DNA of 32,045 nt from Desulfobacterales bacterium (lineage in GTDB: Bacteria > Desulfobacterota > Desulfobacteria > Desulfobacterales > Desulfobacteraceae): contig JAKSAU010001080.1 of the NCBI GenBank assembly GCA_022361535.1, positions 1 through 32,045 on the forward strand. Reading direction: 5' to 3'. The notes beneath the pieces were generated by a model, which was given only the letters and a program-made list of their open reading frames with translations, was not told the origin of the DNA and ran no database searches. Of the stretch, positions 16,054-24,202 are shown piece after piece. Position numbers and translations under genes: made by a program. Numbering within the stretch: position 1 is the first letter of the stretch; every line of letters starts with the position of its first letter.

Positions 16054-17526
16054 ATGGAACTCATACCCTCAATCAAACCGCTAGTTGCAGTGCTGGTTCC
16101 ACTGCTGGTCATCCCCATCCTGGTTTCATCGTCCCAGAAGCCCAATGTCAGGGAATCTTGGATCTTTATAGGCGGAACCATCAAGTTCCTGCTGGTGGTA
16201 TCCATGCTGCCGTTGGTCTTGTCTGGGAAACAGATAGGCCTGACCCTTTTTGAAATTGCCCCAGGTGCGACAATTGCTCTGCGAGTGGACGGCTTAGGCA
16301 TGCTCTTTGCCCTGATTGCCTCTTCACTTTATCTGGTGACCTCTATTTACTCTATCGGGTACATGCGGGGACTGAACGAGCATGGGCAGACAAGGTTTGT
16401 CTCATTTTTTGCTCTGGCTATTTCAGCCACTATCGGTGCGGCTTTTTCCGCAAACCTACTTACCCTTTACCTTTTTTATGAAATCTTGTCCCTGGCGACT
16501 TATCCCTTGGTTGCCCATCACGAGGATGCCAAGTCCAGGATTTCAGGTCGCAGGTATTTAAGCTTTATATTAGGAACCTCAATTGGCCTGGTTCTACCGG
16601 CCATGATTTACTGTTATTTTGTTACCGGTACCCTTGAGTTTTCTGCTGCAGGTATTTTTACCGGCCAATTGTCAAAACCTGCTGCAACCGTGCTTTTACT
16701 CATGTTTGTGTTCGGCTTTGCCAAGGCTGGCATCATGCCGTTTCACTCCTGGCTGCCCGCAGCCATGGTCGCTCCGACACCGGTATCAGCACTGCTTCAT
16801 GCGGTTGCCGTTGTAAAGGTTGGTGTATTTTCAATCGTACGGGTGATCACCGGGATTTTTGGTGTGGATCTTTTATCCTCATTTGATCTGGGTGTGGTGA
16901 TCATGACCATTGCCTCGTTTACAATTCTTGTGGGTTCTTTAATCGCCCTTTCCCAGGATGAGTTGAAACGACGGCTGGCTTTCTCAACAATTGCTCAGCT
17001 GTCGTATATCGTATTTGGTGTGGCGCTGTTGTCTCCGACAGGTCTTGTTGGCGGAGTCATCCACATCCTGATGCATGCGTTTGGTAAAATCACATTGTTT
17101 TTCTGCGCTGGTGCCATTTATGTGGCAACCGGGAAAAAATACATCAGCCAGATGAAAGGGTTGGGCAAAAAGATGCCCATTACATTTGCCGCCTTTTTTA
17201 TTGGCTCCCTCGGGGTTATAGGGCTTCCGCCGTCTGGTGGATTCTACTCCAAGTGGAACCTGATACTGGGAACCCTTGAATCCGGGTATAGCATTTTTAT
17301 GGTGGTATTGTTGCTATCTTCCTTTCTCAATGCGTTTTATTTTCTGCCAATTGTCTATCAGGGGTTTTTCGGAACCTCAGAGGTAGAAGAAGATAACGAA
17401 CCTGGTATCAAAGAGGCCAATTGGTGCTGTGTTGTACCACTGACAATTACAGCCATCGGGTCAATTATTCTGTTTTTCTTCCCCGGCATGTTTGTGGACC
17501 TTATTAAACTGGGCCTGGGGATCTAA
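16054..17526 (+). CDS. Mrp/Mnh antiporter D-like subunit, second copy
   Basis: This 490-residue Proton_antipo_M protein is distinct from its neighbours. Conserved positions include Glu in LYLFYEILSLATYP, Lys in FGFAKAGIMPFHSWLPAA and Lys in AVAVVKVGVFSIV after PTPVSALLHA. The last motif resembles NuoL/MrpA more than classical MrpD, so it may take the place of the missing MrpA core. It ends with two hydrophobic helices and no long lateral helix. AGGAAG precedes ATG 16054. Next is a 54-codon membrane gene 14 bases downstream. Confidence 0.9.
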   Translation: MELIPSIKPLVAVLVPLLVIPILVSSSQKPNVRESWIFIGGTIKFLLVVSMLPLVLSGKQIGLTLFEIAPGATIALRVDGLGMLFALIASSLYLVTSIYSIGYMRGLNEHGQTRFVSFFALAISATIGAAFSANLLTLYLFYEILSLATYPLVAHHEDAKSRISGRRYLSFILGTSIGLVLPAMIYCYFVTGTLEFSAAGIFTGQLSKPAATVLLLMFVFGFAKAGIMPFHSWLPAAMVAPTPVSALLHAVAVVKVGVFSIVRVITGIFGVDLLSSFDLGVVIMTIASFTILVGSLIALSQDELKRRLAFSTIAQLSYIVFGVALLSPTGLVGGVIHILMHAFGKITLFFCAGAIYVATGKKYISQMKGLGKKMPITFAAFFIGSLGVIGLPPSGGFYSKWNLILGTLESGYSIFMVVLLLSSFLNAFYFLPIVYQGFFGTSEVEEDNEPGIKEANWCCVVPLTITAIGSIILFFFPGMFVDLIKLGLGI

Positions 17527-17540
17527 AGGAGATATCTTTT

Positions 17541-17705
17541 ATGAGTGGTTTGAAAAAGAAAAAATTCAACAATGAAGAGTACGAAATCCTGGATCATGAT
17601 GAGGTACCGGGATTCAGAACAGCGTTTCATATCATCATTGTTGTAGCGGTAATTTACTTTATCTATATCTTTGCTAACGGAGGTGCCCACGTTGCAGGGC
17701 ATTAA
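17541..17705 (+). CDS. Small single-pass membrane protein (54 residues)
   Basis: ATG 17541, with AAAGGAGAT ending seven to eight bases upstream, opens a 54-codon frame ending at TAA 17703. The protein is MSGLKKKKFNNEEYEILD at the start, has a polar, Lys-rich cytoplasmic N-terminus, one transmembrane helix (about residues 27-45, HIIIVVAVIYFIYIF) and a short tail with two His (GGAHVAGH). I do not recognise a family. The ribosome site, tight spacing (14 bases after one D-like gene, 10 before the next small gene) and balanced codons argue that it is real. It is probably an accessory subunit of this antiporter complex. Confidence 0.8.
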   Translation: MSGLKKKKFNNEEYEILDHDEVPGFRTAFHIIIVVAVIYFIYIFANGGAHVAGH

Positions 17706-17715
17706 GGAATAGAGA

Positions 17716-17961
17716 ATGAAAAAAGAATTGACCATATTTGACAACCCTGAAAATGTCAAAAAGCTGCGCAAAGGGTTTTTTGTGGCCCTGGTGGTGGTTC
17801 TTGTGGCGGAGTTTTTCGTGGAAATGCACGGTTACTTTGCTGTTGAGCACTTTTTCGGCTTTTATGCAGTATACGGCTTTATCTCCTATGTGCTGCTGAT
17901 TTTTGTTGCCAAATTCTTAAGAACCATACTCATGCGCAAAGAGGATTACTATGATCGATAA
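17716..17961 (+). CDS. Small two-helix membrane protein (81 residues)
   Basis: This 81-residue protein has a charged N-terminus (about residues 1-19) and two hydrophobic helices (about 20-40 and 48-68), with the loop EMHGYFAVEHFFGF between them, and a basic C-terminal tail (RTILMRKEDYYDR). No family was recognised. It overlaps the start of the third D-like gene by 11 bases, so its translation is linked to that subunit. Placement between two D-like genes, beside the 54-residue protein, suggests an antiporter accessory subunit. Confidence 0.82.
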   Translation: MKKELTIFDNPENVKKLRKGFFVALVVVLVAEFFVEMHGYFAVEHFFGFYAVYGFISYVLLIFVAKFLRTILMRKEDYYDR

Positions 17962-19723
17962 TATGCTACCCCCTGCCTTTATTCTTGTTCTGGGTGCAGT
18001 CCTGATTCCCTTTTTGCGTGGCAATGCAAAAAAGATCTATATGCTGGCTATTCCGGTTGTGGCTTTTTACGTGATGATGTCCATGCCTGAGGGTAATTTC
18101 TGGACCGTTAAGTTTTGGGGCTATGACTTGATTTTAGGGCGGGTGGACAAACTTTCGCGTGTCTTCACTTATGTCTTTATCATTATGGCCTTTTTAGGTG
18201 TGCTTTTTGCCTTGCAGGTGAAGGATAATCTCCAACATGTGGCAGGCTTGGTTTATGCCGGTTCTACCCTTGGGGTTGTATTAGCAGGCGACTTTATATC
18301 ACTCTACCTGTTCTGGGAAGTCATGGCGGTTTCCTCCACCTTTTTGGTGATCGCATCCCGGACAAAAGAGTCAAGGGAAGCAGGCTTCCGCTATATTCTG
18401 GTACATTTGGTGGGTGGGCTGTTTCTGCTTGCCGGGATTGTGCTCTATTACCAGAAGACTGGTACTTTTACCTTTAATTATATTGGGCTGGATGGTCTGG
18501 ATTCCTGGCTCATTCTCATCGGTATCGGGCTGAACGCGGCTGCATTTCCCCTTCATGCCTGGCTGCCTGATGCTTATCCTATGGGTACCCCGACCTCTAC
18601 AGTATTCTTAAGCGCTTTTACAACCAAATCTGCAGTTTATCTGCTTATCCGGACATTTCCGGGAACTGAACTGCTCATAGTCGTTGGCGGTATCATGGTT
18701 TCCCTGCCTATTTTTTATGCAGTTCTTGAAAATGATATACGACGGGTGCTCTCATACAGCCTTATGAACCAGGTCGGTTTCATGATGGTGGGGATCGGTA
18801 TTGGAACGGAATTGTCAATTAACGGGGCTGTTGCCCATGCATTCTGCCATATTATATACAAGGCCTTGCTCTTTATGGCTGCAGGTTCCGTTCTTCAGCA
18901 GACCGGGAAGATCAAGTGTACGGAGATCGGCGGGCTGTATAAAACCATGCCCTTAACCTGCCTCTTCTGTATGGTGGGGGCAGCCTCTATATCTGCTTTC
19001 CCGCTTTTCTCAGGATTTGTTTCCAAGTCCATGATTGTCTCTGCATCCGGTGAAGAGCAGATCTTTTTGATCTGGCTTGTCCTCCAGTTTGCCTCCACAG
19101 GGGTTGTGGACCATGCTGGTATCAAAGTGCCGTTCTTTACCTTTTTTGGCCATGACGCAGGCATCCGGGCCAAGGAACCTCCGTTGAACATGCTGCTTTC
19201 CATGGGAATTGCCGCAGCCCTTTGTGTGGGTTTGGGTGTTTTCTATCAGCCCTTGTACAACCTGTTGCCCTATTCGGTTGATTATGTTCCCTACACCGGC
19301 GCCCACGTTGTCACCCAGCTTCAGCTGCTGCTCTTTGGCGCACTTGCTTTTACCCTGCTGATACTGTCAGGTTACTACGTACCTGAGGTGCGCTCACGAA
19401 ACCTGGATACGGACTGGACATACCGGATGCTGGGACGAGTTGCCTATGCCGGCCTGGACAAAGGTCTGAATGCCTTGAACCGTTTGAGTGAATCAGCATT
19501 GATGACCATGGTAAAAGGTGTGACCGGTTTTGCTCAAAAAATGATAATACATTTGGTCATGTTTGGTGCGGTTAATCTTTGGCTGGTGCAGGGGTACAAA
19601 GATAAGCGGCTGGATATCAAAAAAGACCGCCTCTACAACGATATGATGGGAGGCACAGTGCCTATCGGCATTGGTGCCGCAGTATCCGTATCATTTATTA
19701 TCCTGGTCTATGTGTTAAGCTAA
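17951..19723 (+). CDS. Mrp/Mnh antiporter D-like subunit, third copy
   Basis: This 590-residue Proton_antipo_M protein starts at ATG 17951 (GAGG seven bases before), inside the end of the previous gene. The helix-5 Glu is present in LYLFWEVMAVSSTFL, and Lys in SAFTTKSAVYLLIR. The helix-7 position that is Lys in the other two copies (KMALFPLH, KAGIMPFH) is Asn here (LNAAAFPLHAWLPDAY), so its proton path may be altered. The C-terminal about 110 residues form an extension with RNLDTDWTYR, a long amphipathic helix region and two further membrane segments, known from a distinct D-subunit clade annotated as Na+/H+ antiporter subunit D. It is the last antiporter gene of the operon. Confidence 0.9.
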   Translation: MIDNMLPPAFILVLGAVLIPFLRGNAKKIYMLAIPVVAFYVMMSMPEGNFWTVKFWGYDLILGRVDKLSRVFTYVFIIMAFLGVLFALQVKDNLQHVAGLVYAGSTLGVVLAGDFISLYLFWEVMAVSSTFLVIASRTKESREAGFRYILVHLVGGLFLLAGIVLYYQKTGTFTFNYIGLDGLDSWLILIGIGLNAAAFPLHAWLPDAYPMGTPTSTVFLSAFTTKSAVYLLIRTFPGTELLIVVGGIMVSLPIFYAVLENDIRRVLSYSLMNQVGFMMVGIGIGTELSINGAVAHAFCHIIYKALLFMAAGSVLQQTGKIKCTEIGGLYKTMPLTCLFCMVGAASISAFPLFSGFVSKSMIVSASGEEQIFLIWLVLQFASTGVVDHAGIKVPFFTFFGHDAGIRAKEPPLNMLLSMGIAAALCVGLGVFYQPLYNLLPYSVDYVPYTGAHVVTQLQLLLFGALAFTLLILSGYYVPEVRSRNLDTDWTYRMLGRVAYAGLDKGLNALNRLSESALMTMVKGVTGFAQKMIIHLVMFGAVNLWLVQGYKDKRLDIKKDRLYNDMMGGTVPIGIGAAVSVSFIILVYVLS

Positions 19724-19734
19724 AGGAAACATTC

Positions 19735-20241
19735 ATGGTTAAAATAGAAGACTTAAAACGTATCAATATGCTCAACGGGGTGCCCGATCACCTGCTTGAA
19801 ATAGTCAGCCGGGAAGCTCAGTTAAACATTTACGGTACCGGCACCCAGCTTTTTAGTGTTGGAGATAAAATAGATACATTTTACCTGATGATCATGGGGC
19901 AGGTTGCGCTTAAAGTTGCTTTAAATCCTGATATTGATGTCATCCTGGATAACCTTCAGTCCGGTCGTTCCTTTGGTTCTTCAGCCCTTATAGAAGGTTC
20001 TATCGCTTCTTATACAGCAGTTTGCCAGGAGCCTTGCGAAGTGATTACCATTTACGGGCCGCGTTTGCAGGAATTGTTCAAAGAGAACCAGGAACTTGCC
20101 TATCATTTCATGACAGGGGTTGCCGGCCAATACAAACGGACCATGGACAAACGGTCCGAAATGATATTAAAAACCCTGGAAGAGCGGCCGGACCTGAGAC
20201 ATGGGATCCAGGACATCAGCCAGTTGACTCCGTCCTATTAA
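19735..20241 (+). CDS. Cyclic-nucleotide-binding-fold protein, first of tandem pair
   Basis: This 168-residue protein is essentially one CNBD (cupin-like Crp/EPAC fold, about residues 10-130), with no helix-turn-helix or kinase domain. The phosphate-binding cassette reads SFGSSALIEGSIASYTAV: the usual Gly-Glu is Gly-Ser and the phosphate-contacting Arg is missing. It may therefore bind something other than cAMP, or nothing. It starts 11 bases after the last antiporter gene with AAAGGAAA upstream, so it probably belongs to the Mrp operon and may regulate the antiporter by protein contact. It resembles the next gene, which points to a duplication. Confidence 0.87.
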   Translation: MVKIEDLKRINMLNGVPDHLLEIVSREAQLNIYGTGTQLFSVGDKIDTFYLMIMGQVALKVALNPDIDVILDNLQSGRSFGSSALIEGSIASYTAVCQEPCEVITIYGPRLQELFKENQELAYHFMTGVAGQYKRTMDKRSEMILKTLEERPDLRHGIQDISQLTPSY

Positions 20242-20273
20242 CTTAAAGCTTGATATAAACAAGGCAAATACAA

Positions 20274-20771
20274 ATGGTTGGTATAAAAGACCTTAGAAAA
20301 ATTAATTTTGTTGATGAGTTACCAGACAACATCCTTGAGAAAATTGTTGAAGTAGCCCAGTTGGAAACCTTTGACGAAGAGACAATTCTTATTAGACAGG
20401 ATCAGAGCCAGCATCTGATCTATATGCTTGTATCCGGGAAAATATACTTAAACTGCCGGGCAGCAACAGGAAAAGCGTTAACTCTGGATGAACTTGGACC
20501 TGGCCAGACTTTTGGATTAAGTTCCTTACTGGATAATTCTCCATCCACCTATACCGCAATTTGTGCAGAGGACAGCGAAGTCATCACCATTGCTTCTGCC
20601 CAGCTCTTACAGCTTTTCAAATCTGATTATGCCACAGGATATAAAGTGATGGAACGGGTGGTAGAAAGATTTAAGGCACGCATGAACCGGCATACTCAAT
20701 TGTTTATGGCTGCCTTGGCCACCCATCCGGCTATTTCTTCAGTATCGGAATCCGAAACAATAGAAGAGTAA
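20274..20771 (+). CDS. Cyclic-nucleotide-binding-fold protein, second of tandem pair
   Basis: This 165-residue CNBD-only protein has the same plan as its upstream neighbour: a similar start (VGIKDLRKINFVDELPDNILE), one beta-roll and a C-terminal helix (VMERVVERFKARMNRHTQ). Its cassette reads TFGLSSLLDNSPSTYTAI, again without the Glu and the Arg that hold cyclic-nucleotide phosphate. No output domain is present. Thirty-two bases separate it from the first copy, and a strong terminator follows 42 bases after its stop, so it is the last gene of the Mrp operon. An adaptor or regulatory role for the antiporter is an inference from position. Confidence 0.87.
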   Translation: MVGIKDLRKINFVDELPDNILEKIVEVAQLETFDEETILIRQDQSQHLIYMLVSGKIYLNCRAATGKALTLDELGPGQTFGLSSLLDNSPSTYTAICAEDSEVITIASAQLLQLFKSDYATGYKVMERVVERFKARMNRHTQLFMAALATHPAISSVSESETIEE

Positions 20772-20778
20772 GGCAGAA

Positions 20779-20795
20779 TCGGAAATAATTTCCGA
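20779..20795. repeat. Short perfect inverted repeat before the terminator
   Basis: TCGGAAA (20779-20785) and TTTCCGA (20789-20795) are perfect inverted arms around three bases. It lies between the last CNBD gene and the terminator. It may be an mRNA 3'-end stabilising hairpin or a protein site. Confidence 0.4.
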
Positions 20796-20812
20796 AATTG
20801 ATAAAAAATATG

Positions 20813-20850
20813 AACGGCCTTTGGAATTATCAAAGGCCGTTTTTGTATTT
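20813..20850 (+). terminator. Rho-independent terminator after the Mrp operon, possibly bidirectional
   Basis: ACGGCCTTTG (20814-20823) pairs with CAAAGGCCGT (20831-20840) around a seven-base loop, followed by TTTTGTATTT. On the opposite strand the same stem is followed by TCATATTTTTTATC, so it may also stop transcripts of the convergent trkAH pair. The 240 bases from 20851 to trkH hold no gene I can support. Confidence 0.88.
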
Positions 20851-21092
20851 ACAGCAACTATCAAAACGAATTTTCGATTGGCCCTGGTGAACAGGGGCAA
20901 ACCATATACAAAAATCGGCCCGTTTATTCTAAGAAGCGGCTGCCGAATTTTTTTAAAAATCCGCCTGATGCCGTCTTTCTTAGAGCTAACGAGCCTAAGT
21001 GCTCAAATGGCAATCCTTCTTTTGAGGATACCGCCGATAATTAATCTAACCGCATTATAAAGGAATATATTTTTGAGAATCCCTATAATTCT

Positions 21093-22544
21093 CTATTTTT
21101 TCCAAAATTCAGGTACCAGTAAAATGATTACAGTATAGATTTCTAACCGGCCTGCCAGCATACACCAGGACAAAAGCCACTTTCCGGCCTGGGGAAGGTG
21201 AGCAAAGTTTTCTACCGGCCCAACCGTTCCAAATCCCGGTCCGATATTACCGATACAAGAGGCTGTTGCCCCTAAGGCCGTGATAAAATCCACACCCATA
21301 GCAGCTAAAAGGATTGTTGCCAGAACAAATACAAGAATATACAAAGCTAAAAATCCCATGATAGACCGAAGCAGGTCTTCGGAAATCAAAGTGTTATTAA
21401 CCTTAATGTGGCTAATGCTTCTTGGATGGATCAGCTTGAACAGTTCTCTGTAAAAGTATTTGACACAAACCAGGATGCGGGCACATTTCATTCCGCCACC
21501 GGTGGAACCGGCAGAGGCCCCCATGAACATGCAAAAGAAAATTATGGCCTGGGAAAGTCCTGGAAATTGTTCATAATCAGAAGTAGCAAAACCTGTCGTA
21601 GTGATGATTGATGCCACCTGGAAGGATGCAAAGCGAAACGCCTGCAAAAAACTTCCATAAACCGGTCCCCAGGTGTTCCAGGTCATAATCAGGGTAAAAA
21701 CTGCAACAACGCTTAAGAAAAACCGGCATTCCGAGTCTTTCCAGAATGCAAGAGGCTTTCCCCGGAGCAATTGATAGTGAAGTGAAAAATTGATACCGGC
21801 CAGCAGCATGAAAATAGTGATGGTATAGTCAAAATATGCAGAATTGTAATGGGCTATGGAGGCGTTTTTTGGCGAAAATCCACCTGTTGGAAGGGTTGTA
21901 AGTCCATGACATATGGATTCAAATAACGGCATGCCACCAAGATATAGAAGCACGATAAGAACTATTGTCATACCGGCATAAACCACCCATAAAATTTTTG
22001 CAGAGTCTGACAACCGGGGTGTTAGTTTGTCCGGCAACGGGCTTGGTACTTCTGCTTTATAAAGCTGTATGCCACCAACCCCTAAAAAGGGTAGGATAGC
22101 AAGGGACAATACAATAATACCCATTCCCCCCAACCACTGAATGAGGCTGCGCCATAGTAGAATACTTGGTGCTGCACCCTCTATATTGGTCATTATGGAT
22201 GAACCGGTTGTCGTGAATCCTGAAACAGATTCAAAAAAAGCATCGGTGTAGCTTGTAAAATCCGGTGCCATGAAAAAGGGAAGGGCACCAAAAAGACCGA
22301 TACCGAACCAACCTAATGCAACTACGGTAATCCCTTCTTTTTGGTTGATATAGGTCTGGTCGTTAGCCTTAATAGAGGCAAGTACTAACAGTGCGCCCAT
22401 GGCCATTGTAATTGCCATGGCAGTGGCGTGTCCCGTGAGTGCCCCATCCTTAAAATAAAGACTGCAAATAAGCGGTACGGACATGGAAAGGCCGAGAACA
22501 AACAAAAGAATACCAATGATTCTTAATATAAATGGCCAGCGCAT
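21093..22544 (-). CDS. trkH: TrkH-family potassium uptake channel subunit
   Basis: This 483-residue membrane protein has the four-fold pore-loop repeat of TrkH/KtrB. The filter segments are visible: GFTTTGSS, PTGGFSPKN, TTGFATSDY and SCIGNIGPGFG, each between membrane helices. TrkH conducts K+ under control of a cytoplasmic TrkA ring. The gene directly follows trkA on the minus strand, with a one-base TGATG overlap that couples translation in the order trkA then trkH. It converges with the Mrp operon. K+ uptake complements the Na+ export systems upstream. Confidence 0.95.
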   Translation of the reverse strand: MRWPFILRIIGILLFVLGLSMSVPLICSLYFKDGALTGHATAMAITMAMGALLVLASIKANDQTYINQKEGITVVALGWFGIGLFGALPFFMAPDFTSYTDAFFESVSGFTTTGSSIMTNIEGAAPSILLWRSLIQWLGGMGIIVLSLAILPFLGVGGIQLYKAEVPSPLPDKLTPRLSDSAKILWVVYAGMTIVLIVLLYLGGMPLFESICHGLTTLPTGGFSPKNASIAHYNSAYFDYTITIFMLLAGINFSLHYQLLRGKPLAFWKDSECRFFLSVVAVFTLIMTWNTWGPVYGSFLQAFRFASFQVASIITTTGFATSDYEQFPGLSQAIIFFCMFMGASAGSTGGGMKCARILVCVKYFYRELFKLIHPRSISHIKVNNTLISEDLLRSIMGFLALYILVFVLATILLAAMGVDFITALGATASCIGNIGPGFGTVGPVENFAHLPQAGKWLLSWCMLAGRLEIYTVIILLVPEFWKK

Positions 22545-23908
22545 CAGAAAAATCCAAGTTTAACAGTAAGCATTTTTTCAAGCTTTTTTACGGCTCCTTG
22601 CACTGCAAAAAGAATAATCCGGTCTCCGGGTTGCACATGGCTGTCACCGGTTGGAATAATGATCTCTTCTTTACGGGTGATGCAAACCAAAAGGGCACCT
22701 TTGGGAAATGAAATATCTTTAAGCGGTGCTTTGGTAATTTCTGAAGTTTCAAGGGCAATGGCTTCAATAAACTCGCCGCGTTCACCAAATATAGATATGT
22801 CCGAGATAACATTTCCTTGACGGATATCTTGGAGGATGGAAGATACAGCAGAAACCCGCGTACTGACAACTTTTTCAATGCCAATGGTGGAAAGAAGTGG
22901 ATAATAGCTGGATTTTCCGATTCGGGTAATGGTGTTGATTACCCCCATGTTTTTAGCAAGAAGCGAAACCAGTATATTGGTTTCATCATCATTGGTAACG
23001 GATACCACTGCATCCATCTGGCCGATATTCTCTTCCATGAACAATTTTTGATCTGATCCGTCTCCATGTAATATCACGGCTTTTTCCGTCTGCATTGATA
23101 GCTCATTACAGCGATCCAGGTCAGACTCAATAATCTTAACTTGTATATTGTCTTTTTCAAGTGATTTGGCAAGTTTCGAACCGATACGTCCGCCACCTAT
23201 AATGAGTACTTTTCTAACCGGACTAATTGATATCCCAAGCAGACTTAATGTTGATTCAAGCTTTTGAGCATCACAAACAAAATAGACCAGGTCACCGGCT
23301 TGCGGCTTATCCTTACCTCTGGGTACTATCACTTCGTTTTCGCGGACAATAGCAGCAATCAACGGCCTTTGTGTACCAAACTCATCGTAGAACCGGGAAA
23401 ACTCCATACCGGCGATAGGGGATGTTTTGTCCAGGCGAATACCCACATATTTAACCTTACCGTTTACAAACTCGCCTTTATCCCGGGCATTGGGAATAGT
23501 CATCAGCTTACGAATGGTTTTAACCACTTCTGCTTCCGGGTTGATAATGGTATCAATACGCGGCGCTTCTTTTTTTAAACTGGGATGAAAAGGAATAAAT
23601 TCTTCATTTCTCAAACGGATCAGTTTTCGAGTTAATGGGGACATTTGGTTGGCAACCAAGCAGGCTACAATGTTTATTTCGTCGCTGTCAGTTACGGCAA
23701 GCAACATGTCTGCGTCTACCAATCCGGCGTCCCTGAGTGTTTCAGGGTTGCTTCCAGATCCTGTGACCACCTGTACATCAAGATCTTCAGAAATTCTACG
23801 GGTAGCCCGGACATCCTGGTCTATTACCACCACATCCTTACTTTCAAGACTTAAACGGCTGGCGATATTATAGCCGACTTCCCCGGCACCGATTATTACT
23901 ATTTTCAA
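22544..23908 (-). CDS. trkA: TrkA, regulatory NAD-binding subunit of K+ uptake
   Basis: This 454-residue cytoplasmic protein has two RCK repeats, each with a Rossmann domain (GAGEVG at residues 7-12; IIGGGRIGSKL around 233-243) and a TrkA_C domain. It gates TrkH in response to NAD(H) or adenine nucleotides. The start is TTG 23908, preceded on the minus strand by GAGGAG about eight bases away. It is the first gene of the trkA-trkH pair, and a candidate promoter lies at 23964-23992. Length and domain order match the family. Confidence 0.95.
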   Translation of the reverse strand: MKIVIIGAGEVGYNIASRLSLESKDVVVIDQDVRATRRISEDLDVQVVTGSGSNPETLRDAGLVDADMLLAVTDSDEINIVACLVANQMSPLTRKLIRLRNEEFIPFHPSLKKEAPRIDTIINPEAEVVKTIRKLMTIPNARDKGEFVNGKVKYVGIRLDKTSPIAGMEFSRFYDEFGTQRPLIAAIVRENEVIVPRGKDKPQAGDLVYFVCDAQKLESTLSLLGISISPVRKVLIIGGGRIGSKLAKSLEKDNIQVKIIESDLDRCNELSMQTEKAVILHGDGSDQKLFMEENIGQMDAVVSVTNDDETNILVSLLAKNMGVINTITRIGKSSYYPLLSTIGIEKVVSTRVSAVSSILQDIRQGNVISDISIFGERGEFIEAIALETSEITKAPLKDISFPKGALLVCITRKEEIIIPTGDSHVQPGDRIILFAVQGAVKKLEKMLTVKLGFF

Positions 23909-23963
23909 GGTGTTTCTCCTCGTTCAATCAAAAAGAGTAGGGTCTGGCTAACCCTGGAGGCAA

Positions 23964-23992
23964 TTTTTACTAAATCGGGACCGGGCTGTCAA
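23964..23992 (-). promoter_or_regulatory. Candidate sigma-70 promoter for trkA-trkH
   Basis: On the minus strand TTGACA (23992-23987) is followed after 17 bases by TAAAAA (23969-23964), about 55 bases upstream of the trkA start. The -35 matches consensus, the -10 is moderate. Confidence 0.5.
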
Positions 23993-24131
23993 TAAAGCCT
24001 GAAGCCTTTGAGCAGGATATCGGGCATTACATATTCGTCATCTTGTTTGCACGGATTAGATTTTTACTTGGGACAAATATAGTAAAATCACCTGATTTAG
24101 GATTCATTTCGCATTGACGTTAAAGACACTG

Positions 24132-24159
24132 TTGACAGTTGTTTCGTAAAATGTATACT
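24132..24159 (+). promoter_or_regulatory. Sigma-70 promoter for the GGDEF-EAL gene
   Basis: TTGACA (24132-24137) and TATACT (24154-24159) are separated by 16 bases. Transcription would begin near 24166, which makes a GTG start at 24164 impossible for this transcript and supports ATG 24203. Confidence 0.65.
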
Positions 24160-24202
24160 TAGTGTGGCTATATATCTCATATTCAATGGAAGGCAGGGCA
24201 TC

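Noticed and set aside
20821..21060. 79-codon plus-strand frame between the terminator and trkH
   Set aside because: It starts inside the terminator stem, has no ribosome site and reads as low-quality, non-domain sequence.
24164..24202. GTG start for the GGDEF-EAL gene
   Set aside because: A TTGACA-16-TATACT promoter puts the transcript start at about 24166, and there is no ribosome site before the GTG; ATG 24203 has one.
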